NCBI RefSeq assembly: GCF_027595985.1
Contig: NC_073307.1
Coordinates: 48,028,509 to 48,092,508 of the forward strand
Source: Sorex araneus
Taxonomy: Eukaryota > Chordata > Mammalia > Eulipotyphla > Soricidae
Direction of reading: 5' to 3'
Length of the DNA: 64,000 nt
The notes beneath the pieces are model-generated. The model saw only the letters and a program-made list of their open reading frames with translations, was not told where the DNA came from and did no database searches. The translations under genes were made by a program, and so were the position numbers. This document shows positions 10,416-22,388 of the stretch, in pieces (within the stretch, counting starts at the first letter, position 1; each line of letters opens with the position of its first letter).

Positions 10416-10899
10416 TAGCCTTCATTGTTTTGGAGCCCTGGGGGTCTGGGGTAGGAGTTGCTGAGTTGCCAAGTTCAGCCGGTGCTTGCTGGTCTGCTGA
10501 TCACCCGGAGAGGAACACAGAGTCCTTACAGAGTCCCAGCGGGCCGCAACTGGCATGACTCACTGAGATGAGGCCGAGGCCCGGAAGCCCGCAGAGAGGG
10601 CAGGCGGCTTGTCCCAGGCGCCATAGTAAGTTGGTGGCGAAGCTAGAGCTGGAATCAACGGGTTTGAGGCACTGTGCTAAATTCTTTGGAGCAGGTGACT
10701 AGATTTTGTCCCCTGAACCTGTGTTCCTCAACCTTTTTTCAGCCATGGCTGCTTCCGCTCTTGTCCCCTTCCTGTGCCCAGCCCCCACCTCTCCATCCTA
10801 GTCTGATGCCGTGACTCCCATTTCTGAGATTATTTTACCTGGTTCCACCGGGGACTCTCCTTTGGCTCCTGGACTGGAGAAAGGCTGCTCTGAGCAAGC

Positions 10900-11015
10900 C
10901 CATGAACCCCCGTGAAGTTCACAGATGAGGAAACTAAGGCAGAAGGAATGGAAGTGAGCTGTCCCAAGTCTCGGGCAGTGGGTGGAGGAACCAAGATCCA
11001 AACCCTGGGCGATCT
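10900..11015 (-). repeat. MIR remnant, minus strand
   Basis: The string 'cacagatgaggaaactaagg' followed by 'gtcccaagtctcgggcag' and 'aaccaagatccaaaccctgg' follows the inverted MIR order. Short and diverged. Confidence 0.5.
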
Positions 11016-12658
11016 GGGCCCAGGCGCTCCACCCCCCACCCCCAACCCCGCCCCCGATGGCTGTGTTCTTCCACCCACTGAGGGCTGGGAAATTTTGTTC
11101 CATCTCTGGGGACTGGACCGGTGGGGGATTCTGTCGAGTCCCTCCCTCCCTCCCTCTGCTGACTCAGGGACGCCTGGGGCCACTGCTGACCAACCCCTCA
11201 TCCTCCATGATTTAGGAGTCTGTGACAACATCTTGGGCATTTGGAAGCCTTGTGGATTCTCATGGCCACTGCTCCAAGCCTCAAGGGCGAGAACAGGGTT
11301 TGGCCAGAGTCATCGGATGAGGCCTGCCCCAGGCAGACTGGTGTGTAGAGGCAGAGGGCCAGGACCCTTGAGGAGCTGCTGACGGTGTTCACTCAGGGGG
11401 GGCAGGCAGGGGCACCCCCAGGCCACAGGACTGCCACGGGAGGGCCTGGCAGAGGAGCAGGGCTCCCACGCTCCTGTGTACCCCAAACACGAATGTGGGG
11501 GTGTCCACTGGACACATGTTCTTACTCATCCAGAGACCCACACCTGTATACACACTCACGACCCCGCTCACTCACCTGTGCGTGGTGTGTACACTGGCAG
11601 GCCCTCCCTCCCCGCCCCCATGGCCAGCGTTCACTCACGCACGTGCCTCCCAAGCCGCCATCCTGCCTGAAGTCACACCCGCGCAGGCTAAAAGCAGGCT
11701 CTTTCCCCCATTTTCCTTGGCTCCCACCCCTCCAGTTTGCAGGCTCCCTTCTGCGCACACTCTCTCCGTGCCTGCACCCACTGTCACCCGCCCACGCACA
11801 GCCCCAGCCACTTTCTGTCCTCCTTCCTTTTCCTCATGTCTTTCTCTCTGGTGGCCACCCACACAGCAATCCTAGCCTCGCTCACCCACACAGCTGATTT
11901 CCTGCTTTCCTACATGCTGGGCTGCGCTGCTGCTGCAGCCTCTTTCCCAGAGCCAGCCCTGCAGGGAGGCCACACCTGCTGCCAGATCGGGGAGGTGGGG
12001 CGGGGAGGCTGGGAGGGGGGACTCTCCTGCACCCCTCACAGGCCACTTGGGGCAGCACCAGCATACGGGACAGTCCCAGGGATTCACCGGAGCTCATGAG
12101 GTCATGGGCATGGGGTCCACTAGGGAGAGTTTGTCCCTTCTGTCCCCAACCTGTACTCTGAGTGGCCGGATGCAGACAGTGGTCCCCAATGCAGGCCATT
12201 ATGCGTCTCACAGAACCTGAGACGGGCGGCCGCCAAACACTCTTCTAACTTCTTTAGCAGAAATCCACACCCAGAATCTTGCTCTGAGATGAAAGTGGAA
12301 CCAAGCTGGTGGAGGGGGGGTGGGGCGCTCAGAACCGTGGAAACTTCGGTGAAAACCCAGGCCAGCATTTTTTTTTTTTTTACAAGGGTGATTTGGTTTC
12401 CAAACAGTGAGGAGTGCAAGGGATGCTGGCTGGATGGATTCTAATTCCACTGGCCGCCTCCTCTCCCCACCCAGTCCTGGAAAGGGGCAGAACTTGGGAA
12501 TCGAGACTTTTAATAGCATCCCAAGATTCTGTGGCACATTGACCACTGCCTCGGGGGCCCTGTGCTCTATTTGAAAAGAATTTGGCTCCAGGAAAGATGG
12601 GAAATTTTGGGCATGAGACTCAGCATCCCTGCCCGTTACATAGTACACGACTTAAGTC

Positions 12659-12661
<3 letters not shown>

Positions 12662-12715
<54 letters not shown>
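12662..12715. repeat. (GT)n microsatellite with CG-containing end
   Basis: About 22 GT units followed by 'gcgcgcgcgtg', an alternating purine-pyrimidine tract that could adopt Z-DNA. A smaller GT and poly-G run lies at 12926-12958, just before the CpG-rich block. Confidence 0.95.
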
Positions 12716-12717
<2 letters not shown>

Positions 12718-12969
12718 CCCCAGCATGGGGACATATACTCAGTCCTCATTTATCCGAGTTCTATCACCGTGAACAATTTTCTCAGGGGACAGGGCTGAGA
12801 CAAGGGCTGACCGGGACCCGGAGGGTACTGAGTGCAGGAGGTCAGTTATGGGGGCAGAAGCACAAAGACCTTGAAGCCGGGTTGGAGGGATGAAGGAAAG
12901 GAAGCCTGCCTGCCGAGCAGCGCGGGTGTGCGTGTGTGTGTGTGTGTGGGGGGGGGGGTTCTCGCACCC

Positions 12970-13498
12970 CTCCACCTCCCAGCCCCTCCCCAGGAGGGTG
13001 GGCGGGGCGGGCCCGGCGGGGCGGCGCTAGGGCCGCGGGGCGCAGCCTGCCCAGCGCTGGCGGCTGGCTCGCTCGGGTCCCCGCCGGCCGTGGACGCGGG
13101 GCGCGGGCGTGTCGGGGCGGCGCGCACAGACGCACGCGGGCAGGTGCGCGCAGGCGGCGGCGCGGGAGGTGCGGCGGGAGGGTGCGCGGCCCGGAGCTGC
13201 TCCCTTTCCCACGGGCGGCTCGCTGCGGATCCCGGGCCTCAGTTTCCCCGTCTGTGCGGAGGGGTGCGCGAGCCGTCTCCCCGCGCCCGGGGCCGGGGCT
13301 GAGGGCGGCTTCCAGCGCGGGCTCCTCCGGGACTCGGGCACCTCCTGCCCGGGGGCGCGGGTGTCCAGCGCGCCCGGCCCCATCAGGGCGACCGCGGGGA
13401 GAGGGGGGAACAGTCTGTCCGGAGCCTCCCCTAGCTCACTCTCGCCGCGCCGGGAGGGAGACGGACGCTCCCGCCCAGGTGGGCACCGAGCCCCAGAG
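12970..13498 (+). promoter_or_regulatory. SYNPO: CpG island: candidate alternative SYNPO promoter and non-coding first exon
   Basis: About 530 bp of very GC-rich, CpG-dense sequence with GC-box-like runs ('gggtgggcggggcgggc' near 12997), unlike the CpG-poor intron around it. The block contains no ATG on the + strand. It ends at a textbook splice donor, gtgagt at 13499. Splicing from 13498 to the acceptor at 30481 would give a transcript whose first in-frame ATG is at 30799, matching the known shorter synaptopodin start. The upstream boundary is approximate, and a second possible donor (gtgggc) sits at 13479. Confidence 0.6.
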
Positions 13499-16299
13499 GT
13501 GAGTGAGCGAGCGGAGGGGCTCTGACGCGGCCCTAACGGGTTTCTAACGGGCAGAGGGAAGGGTCCTTCCTGGCTGGACCTTGCCGAGAAATCTGCAGGA
13601 TTCTCCTTTCCGACGCCCCCCACTTCCAGCTCCGGGCGGCTCCTGGGCGGGACCGCGGGGTCCCAGGTCGAGGTTTTCTCCCCTGGACCTGGCTGGGCAG
13701 TACAGCTGGTGCCCGCCTTCCCACCGCCGCTGCAGGTGGCCGGTGAGTAAAGCAACTTGGTGGGATCTTGGGATTCCCTCCCACCCCCCACCCCGGCTCC
13801 CAGTGACGGGATGAGCAGGTGACTTCTGAGCGGACAGCAGAATTGTAGATGAGGGTCGGGGGACTGCTGGTGCTTTTCAGGATGCCTGGCTCCTGTCATT
13901 TTCTAAGTGTTAATAAGGGGGGTATGGGTAGTGGACCGGGGACTAGCAGCTGGGGCCAGGGACCCTAAACCTTGTTCGTTCCAGCCTGTTGTTCCAGCCT
14001 GCCACTTACCCCGACTGACCAGTAGTACCCTGTGTAGCGGGCAAAGCCACAACTGAAATCATGCCCCCCCCCACCCCCTCACTACTTACCAGTTACTTCA
14101 AGTCTGAGGTAGAGTGCTCCCCTCCCTGCCCCCATCCCAGGACATTTGGAAATATGCTTCATGCTTTGGGGGCTGGGCGTGGGTGCGGGGAGGTAGGGGA
14201 AGTCCTTTTCTGTCTCCACTAGAGATTTGGGTTCCCCCCTCCCCTTCCTCTGGTCCTCAGTTTCTCCATGAGTCTGGCCAGGAGAATGGGTTAGGGTTGC
14301 TCTAATAGCAGAGAACTTCCCAGGGACCAGCCATATACTGCGGGGCTCCCCCCACCCCCCACCCTGCAGGCGGTGGGACCTGCCAGAGTCAAATGAGGTC
14401 TGAGACTTCCTCCTGTCGTTAGCTCCAATGGTGGAAGAAAGGGGAAGAAGACCCCTGTGTCTTTCGGCTGCCTGGGCCCCCGCTGGTCCCTAGTTTCCGC
14501 AGTCAGTGTTTTAGGGTATCTCCCTGCTTTGGTTGGGGAAAGAGATCTGTGGGGGATGATCGAGCGAGTCCGGGGCAGAGCTTTCTTTCTGGGTTTGGGG
14601 GGGGGGTGGTGGGAGCTCCAGGGGAGGGAGGAGGGAGGGCCCAGGTGGCTGTGCCGGGAGCCGGGAAGAGCCTTTTCCTGCCCAGGTCATCTGGATGCTT
14701 CTCACACCATACTTGGACTGTGCAGGCAGGCAGACGAGACGCATCCATGCGCCAGGGCCAGACCACAAGATTTCTCGGGCCTCATACAGCCTGGCCCAAG
14801 GGCCGGACGTTCCCACCCCTGATTTGGAGTCAGGGAAAAGCCCGGAAGAGCCTCTCTCCACCTCCTGTCCTGTGCTGGCCCCGCTCCATCTCCACGTAGA
14901 CACGCGTCTCCTGAACCCGCTGCACAGTGCTAGGAGGTGGGCTGGGCGGGGGTCACGCCACCTCCCCCCACCCCTGCGAGGCAGAGCACACCTCCAAGCC
15001 CAGGGCCTGGCCTGGGGGGGCACCTTTCCCTTCAGGGCAGCTCCCAGGCATCCAGACATGAGCTCATCGGAACTGCTGATGCCAGGAAGGGAGGGCCCGA
15101 GAGGGAAGCAGGCAGGGCGGCCACATAGGGGCACCTCGTGCCCCCGGGGAAGCGGAGGGGTGCTGTTATCAGGGCCGTCCGGCTCTGGTCCCCCCTGGAG
15201 CATGACAGCAGGGACAGGGCAGGCCAGTGTGGGCGGGGATCGGTCAGTTCTGGGTGCCAGGTCCACCTTCCAGCTCGCTCGCTGGTGACCTTGGCTGAAG
15301 CCCTTAGTGACCCTGGCCAGCGGTGGCTGGGAAGGCTTTCCGGCACCGAGGGTACCGTGTGAATGAGAGAAGGAGTTGGCCTTTTAATTGGGGAGACAGA
15401 GAAGAAAAAAAAGGAAGAAAAAAACAGAAAGCCAGATATTTGCAGATGGCTAAAAGTGGTATTTTCTCAGAAGCGGTGCGACTGAAAGGGAAGGCAGTCG
15501 GTGGGGGTACTTGGTAGTTGGGAAGGTCAGAGGTGAGGTGAAGAGACCCGAGTATCATTGGCATGACTGGCTGCAGCCTCGTATATGGAGGCGTGTCCAG
15601 AACCTAGGCCTTGAGCGTGAGGGGTCTGGTCCAGGGGCCTGGCGGGGGCCTCCCTGGCATGGCTGCGGACATGTCAGGCTGTGTGTATTCAGGAGGGCTC
15701 AGTGTCCTTTGTGAACTGTCCCTGGACCCTAGGTCCCATTGCTCCCCGAGGTGACCAGAGGAGTCAGTGTGGGGTCGGCCTCCCGGCCCTGTGACTCTAG
15801 GGGCTCATAAAAGGCCTCTCTCTCCGGGAGTGAAATCTTCACCAACTGGCCCCTGTGTGAAATTCCACCATCCTTGCTTCATCTTTTCCACTCGGTGAGC
15901 AGATAGTACTTTCGCTGTGGGCCCTGCGCTGCCCTGCCCAGCCCCCTGCTGCCTCACGGGGAAAAGGTCGTCTCCCGGTTTGCTCCTCGCCTCCCTCGAG
16001 CCCCAGGTTCTGAGGCTGTACCAGTCTCCTGCTGGCTTAGCCAGAAAGTGTCAGTCAGCCCGGAGGTAGCCTCTCTAGACTTTTGCTTTCTCATCTGCAA
16101 AATAGACACAATAATATTTCTATTATTAATAGAATAACAGATCCTCTCTCGGAGGGTTCTGAAAACTGAGGTGTAAGTAAAATGATGGTATTTTGGTCAC
16201 TGTGGAAATTGAAAATGCTTTAGAAGACGGGCTCACCAGATCTCAGTGTAAGTGACCTGCTGACATTTAGCCCATGGGGTAGGGTGGACACAGGCACAG

Positions 16300-16470
16300 T
16301 GGAAAGGGTCCTGAGCTTCAGGACCGGATGTGGCGCCGACGGTCTAACTAACTCACCGGTGGGCTTGGGTTAAACCATTTGCCTGTTCCGGGGCTCAGAC
16401 TTCAGTTCTGAGTTGTTACAACATGGATCGTGAAGTAGAGGAAGGGTTATAGGTCTATAAGAACGTAGTT
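16300..16470 (+). repeat. MIR remnant
   Basis: The order 'gggtcctgagcttcaggacc', 'ggcttgggttaaaccatttg', 'ctcagacttcagttctga' and a final 'aacgtagttggcaccc' follows MIR. Diverged copy. Confidence 0.55.
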
Positions 16471-16687
16471 GGCACCCAAAATGTGGGGTCGGCAGGAGGG
16501 GTCCCCCAGGTGGGTCAGGATGGGGCTGGCTAGAATGAACCCCACAGACAGAGCAGGAGCACCCCCGGATTCTCGAATCTAATTCATTGGAGTAAGGTCT
16601 CTTGGAGACAGAATGTTTGGCAGATTAAAAAAAAAAGCTTTTTTTAAAAAAAATTATCTTTAAAAACAGTTTCCATTGTTTTCTTGG

Positions 16688-16880
16688 GGACAGAGAGCTA
16701 GTATAAGGGTGAAGGCACTTGCCTTGCAGGCAGCTGACCCTCCTTTGTCCCCCAGTACCATGTATGGTCCCTGGAGCACCACCAGGAGTGATCCCTGAAT
16801 ACAGAGCAGGGGCGAGCCCTTAGCACCATTGGATGGGGCCTCAAAGCAAAACAAACAAAACCCAAACAAAACAAGAAAAT
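16688..16880 (+). mobile_element. Type A SINE, old copy
   Basis: Head 'gggacagagagctagtat', then 'cttgccttgcaggcagctg', 'accatgtatggtccctgga' and 'caccaggagtgatccctga', with a long A-rich tail of 'aaacaaa' units to about 16880. The B box is degraded. Confidence 0.8.
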
Positions 16881-18586
16881 ACCAGTGGCACAGTTTAGTC
16901 TCTCCTAGAGAGGGTCGTGGAGGTGCCCACGGGCCCAAACGGGTGCCCTGTCCCTGGTACGGCACGGAGGGAGCCTCACTGGGTCTGGGGTCTGAGGCTC
17001 TGGGCTTGGCTCTTGAAGCGACACAGCTTGGCCTCTTCATCCCTCCCTGGGCGCAGGCCAGCGAGGATCAAGTGTGCTCTGGGCAGGCTGCGGGCACTGG
17101 GGCACTGCCAGGGCCTGACATTGGGCGTCACTGGTGTCACAGAGCACATCCCAAGACTCAAGTGGTAGTGATCTCCCTCAGCGGGTGTGGGGAGGGGGGG
17201 TGGTCCCTGAAAGTGGAGAGTCCAGGTTCTTCCTTTCTGGGCTGACTCTGGGGCAGCTCAGTACTTGGAGGCCTCTGGGGGATGCGGGGCTCAGCGACCC
17301 TCCCACCAAAGCCCAAGATGGCCCTGACTTTGGCCAGGACACAGTCCCTGTGCAAGGTCCACTGAGAGGGCACCTGAAGGTGGGGGATGGACAGGGGACA
17401 GTTAAAAAATAGACTGTCACGAGCTTGGGGCTGAGAGGCCACCACCCGCGGGTGCCAACTGACTCCCACACTCAGCTGCCCTCTCCCTGTGCCTGCTGCG
17501 AGTGGGCAGGTGGCCCCCGCCATGGCTCCTCTCCCTCCTTCACCCCTGCTTAGCTGTTGGCTCGAGACTGTCCTGAGACCTGGTCTTGCCATACTCTGGC
17601 TGTGGTGACCCCCTCCGGGCCTTACGCCTGGACAGGGTTAACGTCACCAGGTCCTGTCCCTTCAGAGCCGCTTCCAGATTCTATCTCTCATCCAGACCCA
17701 CCAAGGCCGCCAGAGACGCCATGCACAGAGGGCCACGCAGCCTGCAGAGCCCGTGCACCTGGTGTGGGGCACGCTGCACAGGGCTGGCCCCTTGTGGCCG
17801 CCTGGACCATTTCCCCAGGGTGACTGAGGTCACTTGGCACCGTGGAGCTGACTGATGGGCGGCAGTGAGGTGAGCTGTATTTTTATTCTGTGATGCCTTC
17901 AGCGGCCAGGGAATGTTCACCGAGCCTCCGGGAGGCCCAGATCCGGGGGTGGGGGACACAGCAGGGAACCCTGGGAAGGGCCCTGCTCTGCCCTCCAGGG
18001 CTGCTTACCATCCGCCCCGTGCGTGCTGACTGACCTGCCTGATGTCAGAGCAAATAAAGATGCCGTTATTTGGAGCAGGGGGCGGGGGGTGCTGGAGCAG
18101 AGGAATGTGACCTCTTAGTGCCACGTGAGGGACAGACCTGGAGGAGGGGAAGTGTGGTCACAGGGAGGGGAGGGGAAGGCAGGGAGTGTCGGTGGCAATC
18201 ATTCTGTTTCTTGGAACTGCAAGTGTCAGCAGGAGCGGAAAGGCGGGGCGGGGTGCGGGGGATGCCCCTCACTGCGCTGGACTGTGACAGGGGGCAGGCG
18301 CCATCAGGGGCTTCTGTGTGAAGGGGTCGGAGTGCTGGGCCCGTCATGCGGGGTTATATCAGGCCAGTCCCGGACTGTAGGCCGGCCCCCTCAGGCTGAT
18401 CCGGGAGGCTGGCTGGCCTCTGCTCTTGCCCTTGGATGGGAGCCTTGATGGGTCCCCACACACTCCTCCAGTCACCCCCGACTGAGGGCCCGCCTCACCT
18501 GCAACCTGGATCTTGTTTGCATTTTATCTTAGTCTAAAAAAATTGCTTTGTTTTGTTTTTTGTCAAAGTGACATATTTTCTGTCTT

Positions 18587-18830
18587 GGACTGGAGTGATA
18601 GCACAATGGGTAGGGCGTTTGCCTTGCACGCAGCCAACCAGGGTTCGATTCCTCCACCCCTCTCGGGGAGCCCAGCAAGCTACCGAGAGTATTCCGCCCA
18701 CACGACAGAGCCTGGCAAGCTACCCGTGGCATATTCGATATGCCAAAAGCAGTAACAAGTCTCACAATGGAGACGTTACTGGTGCCTGCTCGAGCAAATC
18801 GATGAACAACGGGGTGACAGTGCTAGAGTG
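18587..18830 (+). mobile_element. Type B SINE, near full length
   Basis: Head 'ggactggagtgatagcacaa', B box 'gggttcgattcc', 'tattcgatatgccaaaagc', 'tctcacaatggagacgttac' and 'gtgacagtgctagagtgc' at the end. It sits at the edge of an L1 fragment. Confidence 0.9.
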
Positions 18831-18844
18831 CTTACGCACACATA

Positions 18845-19345
18845 TTGTTTTATGATATTCTGTAAGTTTTAGGTGCATGCGACTGAGAATTGATATGAGT
18901 GTGTCCAGTTTGTCAGGTTCACCATTTCCAGTCCACTTCTGTCCACCACTATCTAATTGATTCCTTCTTACCTGATTTATCCATTTCCCTTCTCTCTGGT
19001 GGCCACTTCCGGTAGTCTTACAGTAAAGTTTGTTTTAATTTAATTCATCATTTATATTCACTGTATAGCACAGTGTTTGTCTTTATCTGACTTAGTATAC
19101 CAGGCATTTGCTTTAGCTCCATCCATAGCGTTGTAAGTGGTAGGGTTTCATCTTTTTTACGACTGAGTAGTATTCTACATCTTCTTTATCCATTCAATTG
19201 TTGCTGGTTGCTTAAGTTATTTCTAGCTTTTGGCTATTGTAAATAATGTTGCAGTGAGTGGTGAACGTTCCTCGATCCCCTCTAGAATTTGTGTTTTTGT
19301 ATTCACATAAATTCTAAGAAGTGGAATAACTCTTTGCATTTTGGT
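18845..19345 (-). repeat. L1 3' UTR fragment, minus strand
   Basis: Read on + it gives the classic antisense L1 phrases: 'tagctccatccatagcg', 'gactgagtagtattctac', 'cttctttatccattcaatt', 'ttggctattgtaaataatg' and 'aagtggaataactc'. No coding potential. Confidence 0.85.
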
Positions 19346-19738
19346 AGCTTCCCGGATGTACTGTACCTTCCTGGAGTTGGCCCTTCAGGTGAGGGCATGG
19401 CAGGGGGCACAGTCACCTAAGCTGAGAGGTCCTGTGCAGACGACTCCTTCCTTCCTTCCGTTCCTGTGGGAGTGTGTGTGGGGGGCCCCAAGAGGTTCAG
19501 CTTTTTATGGTGTCATCTGCCCATGGACCCCCCAATCATGGCTGCTGCCCACCCCCTTTCCACCCCAAGTCTCGTAGCCCCTGGAAGAGCCAGGCCTGCT
19601 CAGTGCTCAAGACTCATCCTTTCCTCTCTCTGAGCCTGAGTGCTCTGTGAATTCCATTGCAGGGTCACCCAGAAGCTTCTTAGCAGAATTTCAGGCCACA
19701 TCCCAGACTTTGTGAACCCCAGTCTGCATTTTATTTTA

Positions 19739-19777
<39 letters not shown>
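19739..19777. repeat. (AT)n microsatellite
   Basis: About 19 uninterrupted AT units. It lies just before the tail side of the minus-strand SINE that follows. Confidence 0.95.
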
Positions 19778-19779
<2 letters not shown>

Positions 19780-19784
19780 ATTTT

Positions 19785-19945
19785 CAGTTTTGGGGGGAGG
19801 AGAGTTGGGGGCCACACCTGGCTATGCTCTGGCTAACTCCTGGCTTTGCAACTCAGGGAAGACTCCTGTGGGGCTGGGGATTGAATCCACATAGACTGCA
19901 GGTAAGGGTGCAAAGCAAGTGCTCTAACCCCTCTCTGACCCCTAG
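19785..19945 (-). mobile_element. Type A SINE, minus strand, old copy
   Basis: Inverted landmarks 'gggggccacacctggct', 'ctcctgtggggctggggatt' and 'gcaaagcaagtgctctaac' are present with many changes. Confidence 0.75.
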
Positions 19946-20084
19946 TTTGCATTTTAACACCGCCTGATTAACATTAAATGCTTGTTAAAGTCTCAGAAGC
20001 ATCTTTCTAGGTCAGTGGTTTTAAAACTTACATTTTCTTTCTTTTTTTTTTTAATTAAAAGCCATAGAACTCCTTCTCAGTGGC

Positions 20085-20165
20085 TAGAATGTAATGTAGC
20101 TCAACGGTCGAGCACTTGCCCTATATGCAGGAGGTCCTGGGTTCAATCCCCCACGCTACACAAAC
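20085..20165 (+). pseudogene. tRNA-Ala-like (ID-like) retropseudogene
   Basis: A tRNA-shaped unit 'tgtagctcaacggtcgagc' ... 'ggtcctgggttcaatcccc' ... 'ctacacaaacaaa'. The D-arm, anticodon stem (cttgc paired with gcagg) and T-arm can be traced, but the anticodon position reads TAT instead of an alanine anticodon. It resembles tRNA-Ala-derived SINEs and not the dominant SINE of this window. Probably non-functional. Confidence 0.55.
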
Positions 20166-20424
20166 AAATGCACACCAAGCAAACCTGCCATAGAATCTTG
20201 TCTCCGTAGTTTTTCAAAGGAAACCCAAGTCTATGTTGATTCGTCACCCCCATAGAACAGGGATGGTTTGGGGGCTGATGAATAGGGGGGCGGGAGTGCA
20301 AAGCAGGGCAGGCTGAAGATGGTCCCCACAGCCCAGGTCTCCCGCTAGCTTGGACAATCGGAGCTCTGCACCCACTATCTCCTGGGATGGCGAGGTGACC
20401 CTGGAGGTGGGGGACACAGCCCAG

Positions 20425-20432
20425 TGACGTCA
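20425..20432. promoter_or_regulatory. Perfect CRE octamer TGACGTCA
   Basis: Full palindromic cAMP-response element core in the SYNPO intron, followed within about 20 bp by GC-rich 'ccggccccgcc'. CREB binding is inferred from the motif only. Confidence 0.3.
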
Positions 20433-21469
20433 TTCCCTGCCCGGCCCCGCCTGTGTGCCGCTGTCTTCCCCGTGGACTCCCTCACAGGACAGCCACACTA
20501 TTCTTAGTCTGCCGGGTGGCAAGGAGAGCGCATGTTCTTGCATTATTTATGCCTGTGAGCCACCACAATGACAGGCAGGGCTTGTGGAACACCGCCCTCC
20601 CCGGTCACTTGGTAACTTCTTGGCAGACAGGCAGGCATTTGCCAGGAACCTGACTATTCTTCTGAGCCCTGAGCCCCCCTGCTCAGCGCCCCAACCCCGG
20701 GGCTGGGAACTGGGTCAGGCAATAAAACAGGAAGTCTGAACTCAGAGCTTATTGCCTGGGCGATTGTCTTTCTCTTCCCTCCTTCTCTCAGCACGTATGG
20801 CATGTGGGAATGCCAGGCGCACTGACACACGCAAGCGATTCCTGCCTCCCAGAACTTCTGTGAGTGACTTCACGGTGCCATCATTTTAGGAGCCCCGATG
20901 CCCGCCCAATGCTGGCTGGGTACTTCACACAGAGTGGGAAACTGAGACTCAGCATGCACAAAGCTTGCAAAACCTGGTGACGGGCTCGGCTGGGGTCTGC
21001 ACTCGGGTCACTGAGAACGGAAGGTCTGTTTCAAGTGAAAGGGTGCATGCAGCCTTAGGGCTGGGGAGCCCTGCGCTGCCCAGGGTCTTTGGGCTGAAAG
21101 GGAACGAGCCAGCTAAGGTTGTTCTGTTCTTGGTGACTCCTGAGTGCCTGGAGACGTCCTGTGTGTACAGAGTTTTGTGGCTCTGGGGCTGAAGGACACA
21201 GTGTCTTGGGTGCCAGGATCTTAGAGGAAAGGGATCAGGCCCCAAAGGGGCAGGGAGGGTCTCGGCGGACACCAGGACCTGTTCTAGAAGAGCCTGGATT
21301 CAGCTGGCATCTTCCTTGGCTTTCTAGAATATAAAAAAGTGCCACCATCTCTGCTCTACACCAGTCTCGGAGGACAGGATATGGTCAGGAATGTCATAGG
21401 CCTAACATCCACTCAGGAGCAGTTGTATGGTTACTATCACCCATTACGCATCGGAACATGTTTTCTATG

Positions 21470-21645
21470 TATTTGGGCAGGGGAGTTTGGGGGCACACCT
21501 GGCAGTGCTCAGAGGCTACTCCTGGCTCTGCCCAAGTGACCCTTGCTGGTACTCAGGGAATCTTATATGGTACCAGGACAGAACTGGGTTTGTTGCATGT
21601 CAGACAAGGGCCTTCCCTTCCCCCTGTACTATCTCCTTAAGTGAA
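21470..21645 (-). mobile_element. Type A SINE, minus strand, old copy
   Basis: Inverted landmarks 'ggcacacctggcagtgctca', 'ctactcctggctctgc', 'cttatatggtaccaggac' and 'ccctgtactatctcc' are present. Heavily diverged. Confidence 0.75.
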
Positions 21646-22084
21646 TTTTGAGTTAACATTATGGGGCTCTACTATATGCCATGCAGAGCATTTTAAATAT
21701 ATTTATAAAATCATGGGCCCCAAAGCCTGGTGGGTCCCCAGTGATGTCTAGGGTCTATGCGTGGGGTCTGGAGCAGGCCCGGAGCCACATTCTGGACACA
21801 TTCCCTGGAGCTTCTGACCTGGGCCAGAGAAGGGCTGGGGCTAGGTGAGGTCACATGATGAGGTGGGGGGGGTGGTACCCCTGGCTCCCAGTGTGGTCCT
21901 TTCCTCCTAGTCTTCAGCTGTCATGGGCACCCGAAAGCTGTGATGTGGTGATGTTGGGAGGGTGGTGGCTGTTGATGTCTGTGGGGTGGTGTCGGGGGTT
22001 ACAGTCCGGTTGCAGTTGTGGTCAGAAAGGGGGCAGTGTGCAGCACCAATTTCCTGGGACATTAGAACATCGGATGGCAACTCT

Positions 22085-22240
22085 TTGTCTTGGTTTGGCT
22101 TGGGCACACACCTGACTGTGCTCAGGGTTTACTCCTGGCTCCGTGCTCCTGGCAGAACTCAAGGTGCCAGGGACCAGAGCTGGGTCAGCTGCGTGCAGGG
22201 CAAGTGCCTTCCTCATTGCACTATTTCCTTGCCTCCTCCC
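22085..22240 (-). mobile_element. Type A SINE, minus strand, old copy
   Basis: 'tgtgctcagggtttactcct', 'gccagggaccagagctgg', 'gtgcagggcaagtgcctt' and 'cactatttccttg' follow the inverted SINE order. The next SINE starts within a few bases. Confidence 0.75.
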
Positions 22241-22242
22241 TC

Positions 22243-22388
22243 ACCTTTTTTTTTTTTTTTTTGGAGGGGAGACATACACAGCTGTGCTCTGTGACTGTGT
22301 GCTCTGGGATCACTCCTGTGGTGCTTGGGGACCATGTGTCGCCTGCAAAGCAAGTGCATCACTGTCTGTACGATCTCTTTAGTCAGTG
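22243..22388 (-). mobile_element. Type A SINE, minus strand, adjacent to the previous copy
   Basis: A poly-T tail at 22246-22262 is followed by 'ggatcactcctgtggtgctt', 'ggggaccatgtgtcgcctgc' and 'acgatctctttag'. The middle is shortened. With the preceding copy it forms a head-to-tail pair. Confidence 0.75.
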